DNA of 64,000 nt. Origin: Tessaracoccus palaemonis (GTDB taxonomy: Bacteria; Actinomycetota; Actinomycetes; Propionibacteriales; Propionibacteriaceae). The stretch covers positions 3,140,345 through 3,204,344 of the forward strand of contig NZ_CP079216.1 of assembly GCF_019316905.1 (NCBI RefSeq), in the 5' to 3' direction. Of the stretch, positions 1-8,387 are shown one piece after another. Position 1 is the first letter of the stretch. The number at the start of each line of letters is the position of its first letter. Under the pieces are notes generated by a model that was given only the letters and a program-made list of their open reading frames with translations, did no database searches and was not told the origin of the DNA. The translations under genes were made by a program, and so were the position numbers.

Positions 1-1216
1 CGTCGGCTTCATAGATCCCGCCGCCCCAAACGCGGAGCATGTTCATGTTGCCGTCCTGCGCGAGGCGCACAAGATCGCGGTATCGCTGGTCAGGGATCGA
101 ACCCACGAGCATGTCCGCCGGCAACCAGCATGCGCCGCGCGCGAAGATCGGGACGCCATTGAGGATGAAGCGCATGATCCGCCCGCCGTCGACGTCGGGG
201 GACTGATCGATTTCGATCGTGCGCAGGCCAACGCGGTCCGTGGCGACGTCACGCACCTCTCCGTTGTCGAGGAGTTCGATCCGGACGTCGTAGAGAGCTG
301 GGGTGCCGATGTCGTGGGTCCACCATGGTTCCACGTCGGCGACCGTCACGGCGGCTACTGCGACTCCGTCCACGATCGGAAGGTCATACTCGGCGGTGGC
401 GCCTGCAGGCGAGGTGAGGGAGACGCGGGCTGTGAGCTCGCCGTCGGCGCGGCCTTCGGTCTCGACTTTCAGACTCAGGCGCGCTGTGCGCTGGTCGAGG
501 TCGAGAGCGTCCGTGCGGATGTGATGTCCACGCATGGCGGCGCGCCCGTGACGCTGGAGTTCGACTGGGCGCCAGACGCCGAGCGAAGGCACACGCGGGG
601 CGAAGTCCCATCCCCACGAGAACGCTGCTTTGCGGCGCAGCGTTGACGTGGCGAGAACGTCAGACATGACGATCTCTGCGCTCGGGTCCGCGGCTTTCGC
701 GGCGGCGAGCACGGGCTCGAGTCGCTCGAAAGCTTCGGCAATGTTGGCCGGGATGCTGAGTCCCGCCAGTGGCGGCGAGAACCGCAGCAGCAGGTCGTTG
801 GTCGCCTGGACGCGGTCTGTGATGTCAAACTCGGCGGGGCGGAACATGTTGGCGTGCGAGCCGAGCAGGGCGTCGTTGAGCCAGATGTCGACGACGGTGT
901 CGAGTCCGTGAAACACGATTCGGAGGCGCTCATCGTCTTCGAGGTTGACGGGAGCTGCGAAGGTGGCGCGGTACCACCAGTCACGCTCTTCGATCCAGGC
1001 TACGGAGCCCTCGTTGCGGTCGTAGTAAGGGTGGTCGATGGTTCCGGCGGCGAGCAGGGACTCGTGCACCCCGCCGGGCACAACTGCCGGGGTCCAGTTG
1101 CGAGGGTGGGCCGCGAGTTGGTCGGGGCTGAGTCCAGGCTCAGTGTCGGTGAGGGTGAACGCACTCACCGTCTCGATGACTCGTGGTCGGATGGGGGTTG
1201 AAGCGAAGACGCTCAT
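1..1216 (-). CDS. Beta-mannosidase, GH2 family (partial, runs off the left edge)
   Basis: Cytoplasmic glycoside hydrolase expected to release mannose from the non-reducing end of short beta-mannosides. Only the N-terminal 405 residues are present, about half of the usual 800-plus. The reading frame is open from ATG at 1216 (ribosome site GAAAGG upstream) to the window edge. The N-terminal sugar-binding domain of GH2 is visible, with WYRATF, VFHGLDTVVDIWLN and FSWGWDFAPR, followed by the Ig-like sandwich domain. The last residues read NMLRVWGGGIYEAD, a very conserved stretch at the start of the catalytic barrel of GH2 mannosidases; the catalytic acids lie outside the window. It follows the MFS gene by 18 bases, so the two probably form an operon under the TetR gene. 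Mannosidase rather than another GH2 activity is inferred from this motif. Confidence 0.88.
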   Translation of the reverse strand, partial: MSVFASTPIRPRVIETVSAFTLTDTEPGLSPDQLAAHPRNWTPAVVPGGVHESLLAAGTIDHPYYDRNEGSVAWIEERDWWYRATFAAPVNLEDDERLRIVFHGLDTVVDIWLNDALLGSHANMFRPAEFDITDRVQATNDLLLRFSPPLAGLSIPANIAEAFERLEPVLAAAKAADPSAEIVMSDVLATSTLRRKAAFSWGWDFAPRVPSLGVWRPVELQRHGRAAMRGHHIRTDALDLDQRTARLSLKVETEGRADGELTARVSLTSPAGATAEYDLPIVDGVAVAAVTVADVEPWWTHDIGTPALYDVRIELLDNGEVRDVATDRVGLRTIEIDQSPDVDGGRIMRFILNGVPIFARGACWLPADMLVGSIPDQRYRDLVRLAQDGNMNMLRVWGGGIYEAD

Positions 1217-1234
1217 GATTCGGACCTTTCGGTG

Positions 1235-2590
1235 TCAGGCGGAGGTGGAGTCCATGGCGTTGTGCCGGGTAATGGGGACTGTCCAGCGAGAGGCACTGTG
1301 CTCCTGTCCGATCTCGGGGATCCGCAGTACTGCGACGGACCCAAGGATGCCGAGCAGCGCGAGGAACCCGAACAGCGCGACGTAGCCGCCAATCAACAGG
1401 AGGACTGGCGCGATGAACGGCACCAGCGACTGTGGGAGCGAGTTGGCGATGTTGATGATTGCGAGGTCACGTCCAGCGTCGGCGCTGTTGGGAAGCACTC
1501 GGATGCACAAGGCGAGATCGATGGCGAAGAATGCTCCGGTGCCCAGGGCTACGAGGGCGGCCGCGACATAGACCATCGTGATCGATGGCGCGAAAGCCAT
1601 GAGCACAAGGCCCGACGATGCGATGATGCCACCGACAATCACGAACGGCTTCTGCCGCTTGACAGCATCAGAGAGGTAGCCCGCTCCGACGCTCGCCCCC
1701 GCCAACAGCACGATCGAAATCACTGAGATGTTGAGCACGATTGCGCCAACTTCCTCAGCGGAGATGCCGAAGCGCTGCAGCAAGAAGAAGGCGTAGTAGG
1801 AGGTGCCGGCGTATGCGCACGTTGCAAGGAATCGCACTGCCCACGCCCAGCCGAACGCGGGGTGGCGCATGGGGTTGATCCAGAAGGTCTGGAAGACCCC
1901 GGCAACTCCGCTACGTCGCTGCGGGTCAGGCCGCGCACCGGCCGGGAAATCGCGCACGAGGAGTACCGCGACCACCGCGACCACCACGGCGACAGCTGCG
2001 ATGGCCTGCCACTGCAGTGCGGAGCCGGGCTCGACGGAGTTGGCGACGGCAAGGCCGAGCAGTGGTCCCGCGGCGAGCGTAAGACCCACGAGGCCGGAGA
2101 TGCCGCCTCGCCGACCCGGTGGGACCTGGTCCGCGACAAGTGCGTTGTTGGCGGCGAACTGGAAGTTGAAGCACGCCTGAACGACGCACCACAGGACGAC
2201 GACCTGCCAGACCTCGGTGGTGGCGCTGATCGCGACGAGTGCGATTGCACCCGAGAGCGCGCCGAACAGGATCCACGTCCGGCGGCGGCCGAACTTCAGC
2301 CGGGTGCGGTCGCTGATGCGACCCGCGATCGGGTTGAACAGCAGCGCGACGAGGGCTCCGAATCCGGTGACGATGCCGAACGCGCCCGTCGCGTCACCGC
2401 CGCCCGCCAAGGACGTGAGATGCAACGTCAGCAGAAGCTGAATGGGCGTCAGGACGGCGACATAGAAGCCAATCTGAGACAGGAGGACGGCGGGGACGAG
2501 CCGGCCCATGGGGGTGCGCGGCTTGTTGGTCCAATCCTCGTCCGCGACGGCGACGGTGCTTGCGGCGGGAGCCGGGGGTGATGCGCTCAT
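1235..2590 (-). CDS. MFS transporter, glycoside uptake type
   Basis: Inner-membrane permease of about 451 residues with 12 predicted helices. The start is taken at ATG 2590 because GAAGGAG sits at a good distance upstream; a longer frame opens at 2641 but runs through an operator. After helix 2 the loop reads SDRTRLKFGRRRTW, the MFS signature in the form seen in sugar/glycoside symporters of the GPH/SLC45-like group. The gene at 58505 encodes a related permease with the same loop (SDLSRTRFGRRTPW), also beside a glycosidase. It lies directly upstream of the beta-mannosidase, so a beta-mannoside or manno-oligosaccharide is the likely substrate (inference). Transcription should be repressed by the divergent TetR protein acting on the two operators upstream. 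Confidence 0.85.
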   Translation of the reverse strand: MSASPPAPAASTVAVADEDWTNKPRTPMGRLVPAVLLSQIGFYVAVLTPIQLLLTLHLTSLAGGGDATGAFGIVTGFGALVALLFNPIAGRISDRTRLKFGRRRTWILFGALSGAIALVAISATTEVWQVVVLWCVVQACFNFQFAANNALVADQVPPGRRGGISGLVGLTLAAGPLLGLAVANSVEPGSALQWQAIAAVAVVVAVVAVLLVRDFPAGARPDPQRRSGVAGVFQTFWINPMRHPAFGWAWAVRFLATCAYAGTSYYAFFLLQRFGISAEEVGAIVLNISVISIVLLAGASVGAGYLSDAVKRQKPFVIVGGIIASSGLVLMAFAPSITMVYVAAALVALGTGAFFAIDLALCIRVLPNSADAGRDLAIINIANSLPQSLVPFIAPVLLLIGGYVALFGFLALLGILGSVAVLRIPEIGQEHSASRWTVPITRHNAMDSTSA

Positions 2591-2630
2591 ACCTACACAC
2601 TCCTTCGTGTGAGCAATCTGGATAGTGGGT

Positions 2631-2652
2631 GTCACTTCCATATGAAGTTGAC
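2631..2652. promoter_or_regulatory. TetR operator, copy 1
   Basis: A 22-bp imperfect palindrome with arms GTCACTTCCAT and ATGAAGTTGAC. It lies in the divergent gap between the MFS and TetR genes, 41 bases upstream of the MFS start. It shares its pattern with the copy centred 40 bp away, as expected for a pair of sites bound on the same helix face. Binding by the adjacent TetR protein is inference. Confidence 0.75.
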
Positions 2653-2670
2653 ATCCTCATCCTAACTCAC

Positions 2671-2692
2671 GTCACCTCCATATGGAAGTGAC
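2671..2692. promoter_or_regulatory. TetR operator, copy 2
   Basis: A 22-bp palindrome with arms GTCACCTCCAT and ATGGAAGTGAC, one mismatch from perfect symmetry. It sits just upstream of a TAGGAT -10-like element (2706-2711) for the TetR gene, so occupancy would block that promoter (autorepression) and, with copy 1, the MFS promoter. Confidence 0.78.
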
Positions 2693-2718
2693 TGTCACCT
2701 ACCGATAGGATGGCTCCC

Positions 2719-3315
2719 ATGGGATTGCGCGAACGGAAGGCGGCTCGGACTCGCCAGCTCCTGCTCGACACCGGGTATCGGCTGTTCGTCGAGCAGGGGT
2801 ACGAGCAGACAACGATGGAGCAGATCGCCTCTGAGGCCGAGGTTGGCGCGTCGACGCTGTACCGCTACTTCCCCACCAAGGACTTGCTGCTCCTGGATCA
2901 GCTCACAACCTGGATGGATGTCGCTGATCAGCTGAGCGAACGACCTGATGGCGAACCGCTCCCTGAGGCGCTCGCCGCGGCAATCCGCAGCTCGCTCGAG
3001 GCGATCGAGGATGTGGAGCGCTTCGCCGCGGTCCGCGCGATGGTCGACGACTCTCCGCCGGCGCGAGCGCGCCTGCTCGACATACTGATCCGTTCGCGAG
3101 CCGACCTTGAGGCGGTCGTCGCGGAGCGGCTTGGTCGCAGTCCGGACGAACTCGACGTCGCGCTGATCTCGGCGGTGGCGTTTCGTGTTTGGGAACTCGT
3201 GGGAGACCGCTGGTGGACGAACGATCACCAGGGCTCGCCGGGGGCGATCCTCGACGAGGTCCTTCGCACCCTCGCTCGTACTTCGGTGCCTTACCCAGCG
3301 CTCAGCGCACAGTAG
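2719..3315 (+). CDS. TetR/AcrR family transcriptional regulator
   Basis: DNA-binding repressor of 198 residues. The N-terminal helix-turn-helix is clear: TTMEQIASEAEVGASTLYRYF at about residues 35-55, followed by the usual helix 4 start PTKDLLL. The C-terminal ligand domain is of ordinary length. Two in-frame ATGs occur at 2710 and 2719. The second is preferred because the -10-like TAGGAT at 2706-2711 would place the transcript start at about 2718-2719, giving a leaderless message; AGGA at 2707-2710 could alternatively act as a ribosome site. Divergent from the MFS/beta-mannosidase operon and the presumed repressor of it, with a glycoside or its product as inducer (inference). Confidence 0.88.
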   Translation: MGLRERKAARTRQLLLDTGYRLFVEQGYEQTTMEQIASEAEVGASTLYRYFPTKDLLLLDQLTTWMDVADQLSERPDGEPLPEALAAAIRSSLEAIEDVERFAAVRAMVDDSPPARARLLDILIRSRADLEAVVAERLGRSPDELDVALISAVAFRVWELVGDRWWTNDHQGSPGAILDEVLRTLARTSVPYPALSAQ

Positions 3316-3372
3316 ACCCCCGGCGCGCGTCGCCGGGTGCGCACCTGCCCGCGCGACAGTGATTGCCCGGTG

Positions 3373-3727
3373 TCAGGAGAACCACGATGGGACATGGCGG
3401 TCGGAGCGGCTCGCTGAACACGAGCGACCAGCGCGAGACTGCCAGGCGATATCGAAGCCATACCGCTCACGTCGAGAGCCGCACGCGCGGTCGGCGTTCG
3501 GTCTACGCCGGCGACACGATGAGCTCCACCCCAGGGGCGGCGAGGTGCGTCGCGATCAGCCTTCCCGCGGGGTCGTCTGCCAGTTCCGTCAGCAGCCACA
3601 CCGGATGCTCTAGGCGTGCAAGTCCGTAGGCGACGTTCGCGGGCGATCCGCCGGGATGCTCGGTCGTTGGGCTGTCCGCTCGATGAATGATGTCGAGGAG
3701 GGACTCGTGATGACCAACTGCGCTCAC
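3373..3727 (-). pseudogene. Decayed PfkB-family sugar kinase (fructokinase-like) fragment
   Basis: Remnant of the N-terminal part of a ribokinase/PfkB-family kinase. The best frame (3503-3727) reads ESLLDIIHRADSP, HPGGSPANVAYGLARL, VWLLTELADDPAGRLI and APGVEL, matching the substrate-binding start of fructokinases. The frame ends at a stop at 3503. The homology then continues in a second frame (RTPTARAALDVSG) and a third (YGFDIAWQ, ending at 3373), so at least two frameshifts are present. The C-terminal ATP-binding half with the GAGD motif is absent. It cannot encode an active kinase. Confidence 0.75.
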
Positions 3728-3843
3728 CTGGCAGTGCTGAACCCCAGTTGATCTGTGAACCCCTGTTGATCATTTCTCGGGATTCCGATCAGTGCGCACG
3801 ATCATTTGAATGCGTAGCGTGGGCGCTTCCGAAGGAGGAACTC

Positions 3844-4227
3844 ATGCCGAGCATCGAACACATCGCCCTCTACGTCGACGACCTGGAACGGGCTCGCGGC
3901 TTCTACGAGACGTACTTCGGCGGCGTCGCCGGGACCGGGTACCACAACCCGTCCTCGGGCCTGCGGACCTACTTCCTGAGCTTCAACCGCGGGGCACGGC
4001 TGGAACTCATGACCCGCCCGGTACTCGACGACGCGGGCGGCCGACTCGCCCAGGGATTCAATCACGTGGCGTTCTCGGTAGGCTCGGCGGCTGACGTCGA
4101 CGCGCTCACCGCACGCCTGGGGAGAGACGGCTACCCCGCCCTCAGCGGACCCCGCACCACAGGGGACGGCTACTACGAGAGCGTCGTTCCCGACCCCGAC
4201 GGCAACCTGGTCGAGATCACGGCCTGA
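3844..4227 (+). CDS. VOC family protein (glyoxalase/bleomycin resistance fold)
   Basis: Small metalloenzyme-fold protein of 127 residues. The start is ATG 3844, behind a strong GAAGGAGG (3831-3838); a longer frame from 3748 lacks such a site. The two beta-alpha-beta modules of the vicinal oxygen chelate fold are visible, with metal-type residues in IEHIALYV (His), RLELMTRP (Glu), FNHVAFSV (His) and GNLVEITA (Glu). All four ligands of glyoxalase I-type sites appear present. The substrate cannot be told from sequence. It is 48 bases upstream of the MFS gene and could be co-transcribed with it. Confidence 0.85.
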   Translation: MPSIEHIALYVDDLERARGFYETYFGGVAGTGYHNPSSGLRTYFLSFNRGARLELMTRPVLDDAGGRLAQGFNHVAFSVGSAADVDALTARLGRDGYPALSGPRTTGDGYYESVVPDPDGNLVEITA

Positions 4228-4275
4228 CCGACCGCCCCCCAGCACCACCCACCCGATTCCCGGAGACACTGACAC

Positions 4276-5472
4276 ATGTACGCACTCCTCCTGGCGATCA
4301 TCTACGCCGCCTTCATCAGCCTGGGGCTACCCGACGCGCTGATCGGATCCGGCTGGCCCGTCATGCACGGCGACCTCGGTGTCCCCGTGTCGTACGCCGG
4401 CATCGTGACGATGATCGTCGCCTCCGGCACCATCGTCTCGAGCCTGCTGTCCGAGCGCCTGACACGGCGCTTCGGCGTCGGGCTGGTCACCGCGGTGAGC
4501 GTCGCCATGACCGCGACCGCGCTCCTCGGCTTCGGGTTCTCCGGGTCCTTCTGGATGATCTGCCTGTGGGCGATCCCGTACGGCCTGGGCGCGGGCGCCG
4601 TCGACGCAGCGCTGAACAACTACGTCGCGCTCCACTACGCAGCGCGGCACATGAACTGGCTGCACAGCTTCTGGGGCGTCGGCGCGTCGATCAGCCCGTT
4701 CATCATGGGCGCCGCGATCAGCGTGGGCCTCGGCTGGTCGACGGCCTACCAGAGCGTCGGCGGCATCCAGGTCGCGCTCACGATCATCCTGCTGGTGAGC
4801 CTGCCGCTGTGGGCGCGCGTCGACAAGGCCCGGCCCCGGGTCGTGCACGAGGGTGCCGACGCGGCGGAGGGGGCCTCCCACGAGCACGTCTCCCTCAAGC
4901 GCGCACTGAGCATCCCCGGCGTGGTCCTGATCCTCGCGGCGTTCTTCGCCTACTGCGCGGTGGAGAGCACGACGATCCTGTGGGCCTCGACGTACCTCGT
5001 GTCCGAGCGGGGCATCGACCCGGCGACGGCCGCGACCTTCGGCGCCCTCTTCCTGCTCGGCATCACCGCCGGGCGCTTCCTGAGCGGGTTCTTCGCCGAC
5101 CACCTCGGAGACAGGGCCCTCATCCGGGGAGGCTTCATCGCCGTCGGGGTGGGTCTCGTGCTGATCGCGCTGCCCCTGCCGACGGACCTGCCCGCGCTGG
5201 CGGGACTCGTGATCGCGGGCCTGGGCAGCGCCCCGATCTACCCCGCGATCGTGCACTCGACTCCGGTGAACTTCGGCGCCCGGAACTCGCAGGCGATCAT
5301 CGGCATCCAGATGGCCGCCGCCTACACCGGCTCCACGCTGATGCCCCCGCTCTTCGGCGCCCTGTCGTCCTTGACGGGGCTCTGGATCTTCCCGTTCTAC
5401 CTGGTGGTGATCGTCGCGCTGGGCCTGGTGATGTCCGAGCTGCTGAACCGGCGCCTGCCGGCGGCTCCCTGA
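4276..5472 (+). CDS. MFS transporter, fucose-permease-like (FHS type)
   Basis: Integral membrane protein of 398 residues with about 12 hydrophobic segments. The N-terminal half carries GLPDALIGSGWPVMHGDLGV and the loop SERLTRRFGVG; the middle has YGLGAGAVDAALNNYVALH and MNWLHSFWGVGASISP, which are patterns of the FHS/fucose permease subgroup of the major facilitator superfamily. GGAGA lies upstream of ATG 4276. It may share a transcript with the VOC gene. The transported molecule is unknown. Confidence 0.82.
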   Translation: MYALLLAIIYAAFISLGLPDALIGSGWPVMHGDLGVPVSYAGIVTMIVASGTIVSSLLSERLTRRFGVGLVTAVSVAMTATALLGFGFSGSFWMICLWAIPYGLGAGAVDAALNNYVALHYAARHMNWLHSFWGVGASISPFIMGAAISVGLGWSTAYQSVGGIQVALTIILLVSLPLWARVDKARPRVVHEGADAAEGASHEHVSLKRALSIPGVVLILAAFFAYCAVESTTILWASTYLVSERGIDPATAATFGALFLLGITAGRFLSGFFADHLGDRALIRGGFIAVGVGLVLIALPLPTDLPALAGLVIAGLGSAPIYPAIVHSTPVNFGARNSQAIIGIQMAAAYTGSTLMPPLFGALSSLTGLWIFPFYLVVIVALGLVMSELLNRRLPAAP

Positions 5473-5476
5473 GCTG

Positions 5477-5712
5477 CTCCGGATCCCTGAGCTCGTCGAA
5501 GGGCGCCGAGCGAAGCGAGGCGATGAACGGGTCAGTCCCGTTCGCTGCGGGGCGGAGGTCTAGTGAGTCCCTTCGCTGCGCTCAGGGCGTTTCGACAGGC
5601 CTGTGCTGAGCCTGTCGAAGCGCTCAACGAACCGGTTCCCTGAGCTCGTCGAAGGGCGCCGAGCGAAGCGAGGCGGCTTGCCCGGCTCCAGGGCGCCGAG
5701 CGAATCGAGGCG
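5477..5712. repeat. Cluster of TTGTCGA/CTCGTCGA-type interspersed repeats
   Basis: The 360-base gap between the MFS gene and the secreted-protein gene is filled by a repeat. The unit GAGCTCGTCGAAGGGCGCCG followed by AGCGAAGCGAGGCG occurs at about 5490-5523 and again at 5643-5676, with inverted CCTGTGCTGAGCCTGTCGAAG material between. The same family recurs at 7912-8003, 12107-12366 and 51472-51852. The arms can fold into hairpins, so they may act as terminators or nucleoid sites (inference). No gene is seen here. Confidence 0.8.
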
Positions 5713-5832
5713 ACTTTGTCCACCAGTGCCTCTCAAAGGACACCGACAAGAGCGAGATGGCTTGTCAGGAGCGCCTCGCTCCGGCAGGATCAGCGCCGAA
5801 CAGACCGACGCCGTTCCGAAGTGGACCCCCAG

Positions 5833-7911
5833 ATGCGCCACCCCCTCGCCCTGCTCGTCGCAGCATCGCTGGCTTGCCTCGTCGCCCCGACGGCGCCGGC
5901 CGACGCCGCCACCTGCATCCCGGCCGGCACCAACTACACGCCCACGTCTGCGTCGCAGATCGCCGACGGGCCGACGTGCTACACGACCCCGGACACCTCG
6001 GCGACCCCGGTGCTGGCCGAGGTCGACGAGACGAAGACGGCCGCCGACCTCGCCGAGGTCGTGAACTCCTCCCCGCTCGACCCGGCCGGCTACCTGGGCA
6101 CCGGCAGCTTCGTGCAGCGCGACATCTCAGCCGCGCCGGTGGCCGCGAACTCCGAGCAGATCGCGGACTTCGTCGACGGTCCGCTGCCCGACCTTTACCT
6201 CAACGACCACTGGCGCGGGCGGCTGAAGACGGGGGTCTCGATCGGCGGTGGGGTGGCAAGCCACGACAACATCCCGATCTACACCGTCGACTCGTCCAAC
6301 CCCTACCAGGACTTCGCGACCTTCACCTCCACGGACTCCCGGGTGACGAGCTTCCCACGTCTCGCCGAGGTCACGACCGGCACGATCCCACTTCCCGACT
6401 GGGCGAGGGCGAGCGACGGCGGCGACCACGCGCTGGCGGTGTACGACGTTGCCACCGGCATCTTCCGGGGCTACTTCGGCGCCTCCCAGGACGCAGACGG
6501 GGTCTGGAACTTCGCATCTGCCGGCTACTTCTACGCCGACCCGGACACGGGCACCGTCGGATCAGACAACTACTGGCTTCAGTACCTCCAGGGCACCAAC
6601 TCGGTGGTCGGCATCGCCAACGAGCTGACGCAGATCGGCGCGGAGGAGCTGCGCTCGGGCGTGATCGGCCACGCGGTGTCCGTGACGTTCCCCTCGTACC
6701 TGGCCGGTCAGGTCTCCTTCCCGGCCAAGCAGACCGACGGGAAGCTCGCCTCCTCCAGCTACCCGAACGCGCCCGTCGCCGGGCAGATGTTCACCTTCCC
6801 CGAGGACTTCGACGTCGAGGCGCACATCGCCGACAACAAGATCGACCGCACGATGGCCGCCATCATGCGCGCGGTAAAGACCTACGGCGGCATCGTCACC
6901 GACCAGAACTTCTGGTGCATGTCCTTCAACTTCGAGAACCCGTATGGCATGGGCGAGCGCGCCGATGACCCGGACGCGAACCCGTGGAAGGACGACGCGG
7001 AGCTGGCCGCGCTGGCCAACTTCAACGCCAACGCGTTCCCGTGGGGCGAGACGGCCTGGGTGGAGCCGAGCTACGCGGGGCACGACGCGACGGTCGCACC
7101 GGCGAAGCAGCTGACGTCGTCGACGCCGACGATCACGGGCACCGCGAAGGTCGGCGGCACGCTCACCGCCAAGGCGGGCACGTGGACCAGCGGCACCCGG
7201 CTGACGTACCAGTGGTACCGCGACGGCAGGAAGCTCGCGGGCTACACCCAGTCGACCTTCGCGCTGACGAAACACTCGCTGGGCACCACGCTGACGGTGC
7301 GGGTGACGGGCACCAGGGACGGCTACAGGACGGTGACGAGGACCTCCGCAGGCGCCAAGGTCACGGCCGGCACCCTGAAGACCGCGAAGCCGACCATCTC
7401 CGGCACGGCGAAGGTCGGCGGCACCCTCACCGCGAAGCCGGGCGCCTGGACCACCGGCACCAGGTTCACCTACCAGTGGTACCGCGACGGGAAGAAGCTC
7501 GCCGGCTCCACCAAATCCACCTTCGCCCTGACGCAGTACTCGCTCGGCAAGCGGCTCAGCGTCCACGTCACCGGGACCCTCGACGGCTACGCCACAGCCT
7601 CCACCGCCTCATCGAGGACCGCCGCCGTCAAGGCGGGGACCTTGAAGACGGCGAAGCCGACGATCTCCGGCACGGCGAAGGTCGGCAGGACGCTGACGGC
7701 AAAGGCGGGCAGCTGGACGAGCGGCACCACATGGAAGTACCAGTGGTACCGCGACGGGAAGAAGCTGAAGGGCCACACCGCGAAGACCATCACGCTCACG
7801 AAGTACTCCGTCGGGAAGACCCTCACCGTCCACGTCACAGGCTCCAAAGCCGGCTACACGACGGTGTCGACCTCCTCGTCCAAGACGGCGAAGGTCGCCC
7901 CGGGTCGTTGA
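5833..7911 (+). CDS. Secreted protein with three C-terminal Ig-like repeats
   Basis: Exported protein of 692 residues. ATG 5833 is chosen because it opens a typical signal peptide (MRHPLALLVAASLACLVAP, cut expected near ADA-ATC at residues 25-26); the frame extends to 5716 but that part is encoded by repeat DNA. Residues about 27-420 form a domain of unknown function with the stretches GVIGHAVSVTF, MAAIMRAVKTYGGIVTDQNF, resembling a family of uncharacterised secreted proteins. The C-terminal 270 residues are three near-identical modules of about 85 residues, each with PTISGTAKVGGTLTAK, YQWYRDGKKL and a GY-(A/T)T ending, as in bacterial surface Ig-like repeats. There is no LPXTG sorting signal, so it is probably released or wall-associated by other means. 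Confidence 0.72.
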   Translation: MRHPLALLVAASLACLVAPTAPADAATCIPAGTNYTPTSASQIADGPTCYTTPDTSATPVLAEVDETKTAADLAEVVNSSPLDPAGYLGTGSFVQRDISAAPVAANSEQIADFVDGPLPDLYLNDHWRGRLKTGVSIGGGVASHDNIPIYTVDSSNPYQDFATFTSTDSRVTSFPRLAEVTTGTIPLPDWARASDGGDHALAVYDVATGIFRGYFGASQDADGVWNFASAGYFYADPDTGTVGSDNYWLQYLQGTNSVVGIANELTQIGAEELRSGVIGHAVSVTFPSYLAGQVSFPAKQTDGKLASSSYPNAPVAGQMFTFPEDFDVEAHIADNKIDRTMAAIMRAVKTYGGIVTDQNFWCMSFNFENPYGMGERADDPDANPWKDDAELAALANFNANAFPWGETAWVEPSYAGHDATVAPAKQLTSSTPTITGTAKVGGTLTAKAGTWTSGTRLTYQWYRDGRKLAGYTQSTFALTKHSLGTTLTVRVTGTRDGYRTVTRTSAGAKVTAGTLKTAKPTISGTAKVGGTLTAKPGAWTTGTRFTYQWYRDGKKLAGSTKSTFALTQYSLGKRLSVHVTGTLDGYATASTASSRTAAVKAGTLKTAKPTISGTAKVGRTLTAKAGSWTSGTTWKYQWYRDGKKLKGHTAKTITLTKYSVGKTLTVHVTGSKAGYTTVSTSSSKTAKVAPGR

Positions 7912-8003
7912 GCACTTCGCCAGGCTCAGCACAGGCCTGTCGAAGCGCCTCGAGCCATCCCGGTTCGCTGAGCCTGTCGAAGCGCCTCGAGCTTGCGAGA
8001 GGT
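7912..8003. repeat. TTGTCGA-type interspersed repeats
   Basis: Directly after the stop codon of the secreted protein the DNA reads CACTTCGCCAGGCTCAGCAC, then AGGCCTGTCGAAGCGCCTCG, then GCTGAGCCTGTCGAAGCGCC. These are degenerate members of the repeat family at 5477-5712, in both orientations, between convergent genes, where they could act as a terminator. Confidence 0.65.
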
Positions 8004-8034
8004 CCCGTCGCGACCCGATCGACATCCCCCACTA

Positions 8035-8367
8035 TTACCGCGGAACCGGCGCGCACTCCAGGACCTCGATCCAGTTCCCCGTCATCAGCGCCAGGTGCGG
8101 ATGGTCGAGGAAGATGCGCACGGCGTCCGCGTGCGACGACGCCTCGACGACGGTGAACGCGACCTTGGTGTCGGTGAAGTCCTCGTCGTCCTCCGAGGTG
8201 AGCCGCGTCTTCCGGAGCAGCGGCGCGCCGTTGTCGACGATGGCGGGCTCATGGTCCTGCGCCCAGCGCGCCCAGTCGACGAGGAACGACGCGCTCTGCT
8301 CCGCCGTCACCTCGGCCTTCTCGACCTCGCGACCGGCGCCGTGGAAGATGGCGAGATACCTGCTCAT
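8035..8367 (-). CDS. YCII-related domain protein
   Basis: Cytoplasmic protein of 110 residues with the ferredoxin-like layout of YCII/DGPF-type proteins: an N-terminal strand MSRYLAIFHG, a helix with FLVDWARWAQDH, a strand VAFTVVEASSHADAVRIF and a final strand with HLALMTGNWIEVLEC. The G-x-W-I-E-V-x-E ending is common in this family. The canonical Asp-His pair of YCII enzymes is only partly evident, so activity is uncertain. It lies 20 bases downstream of the SDR gene on the same strand and is probably co-transcribed. Confidence 0.65.
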   Translation of the reverse strand: MSRYLAIFHGAGREVEKAEVTAEQSASFLVDWARWAQDHEPAIVDNGAPLLRKTRLTSEDDEDFTDTKVAFTVVEASSHADAVRIFLDHPHLALMTGNWIEVLECAPVPR

Positions 8368-8387
8368 GCCCGCAGGCTAGTCGACGC

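Noticed and set aside
3291..3773. 160-codon minus-strand frame as an independent gene
   Set aside because: It overlaps the PfkB relic and contains only a short frameshifted piece of it; the rest is not protein-like.
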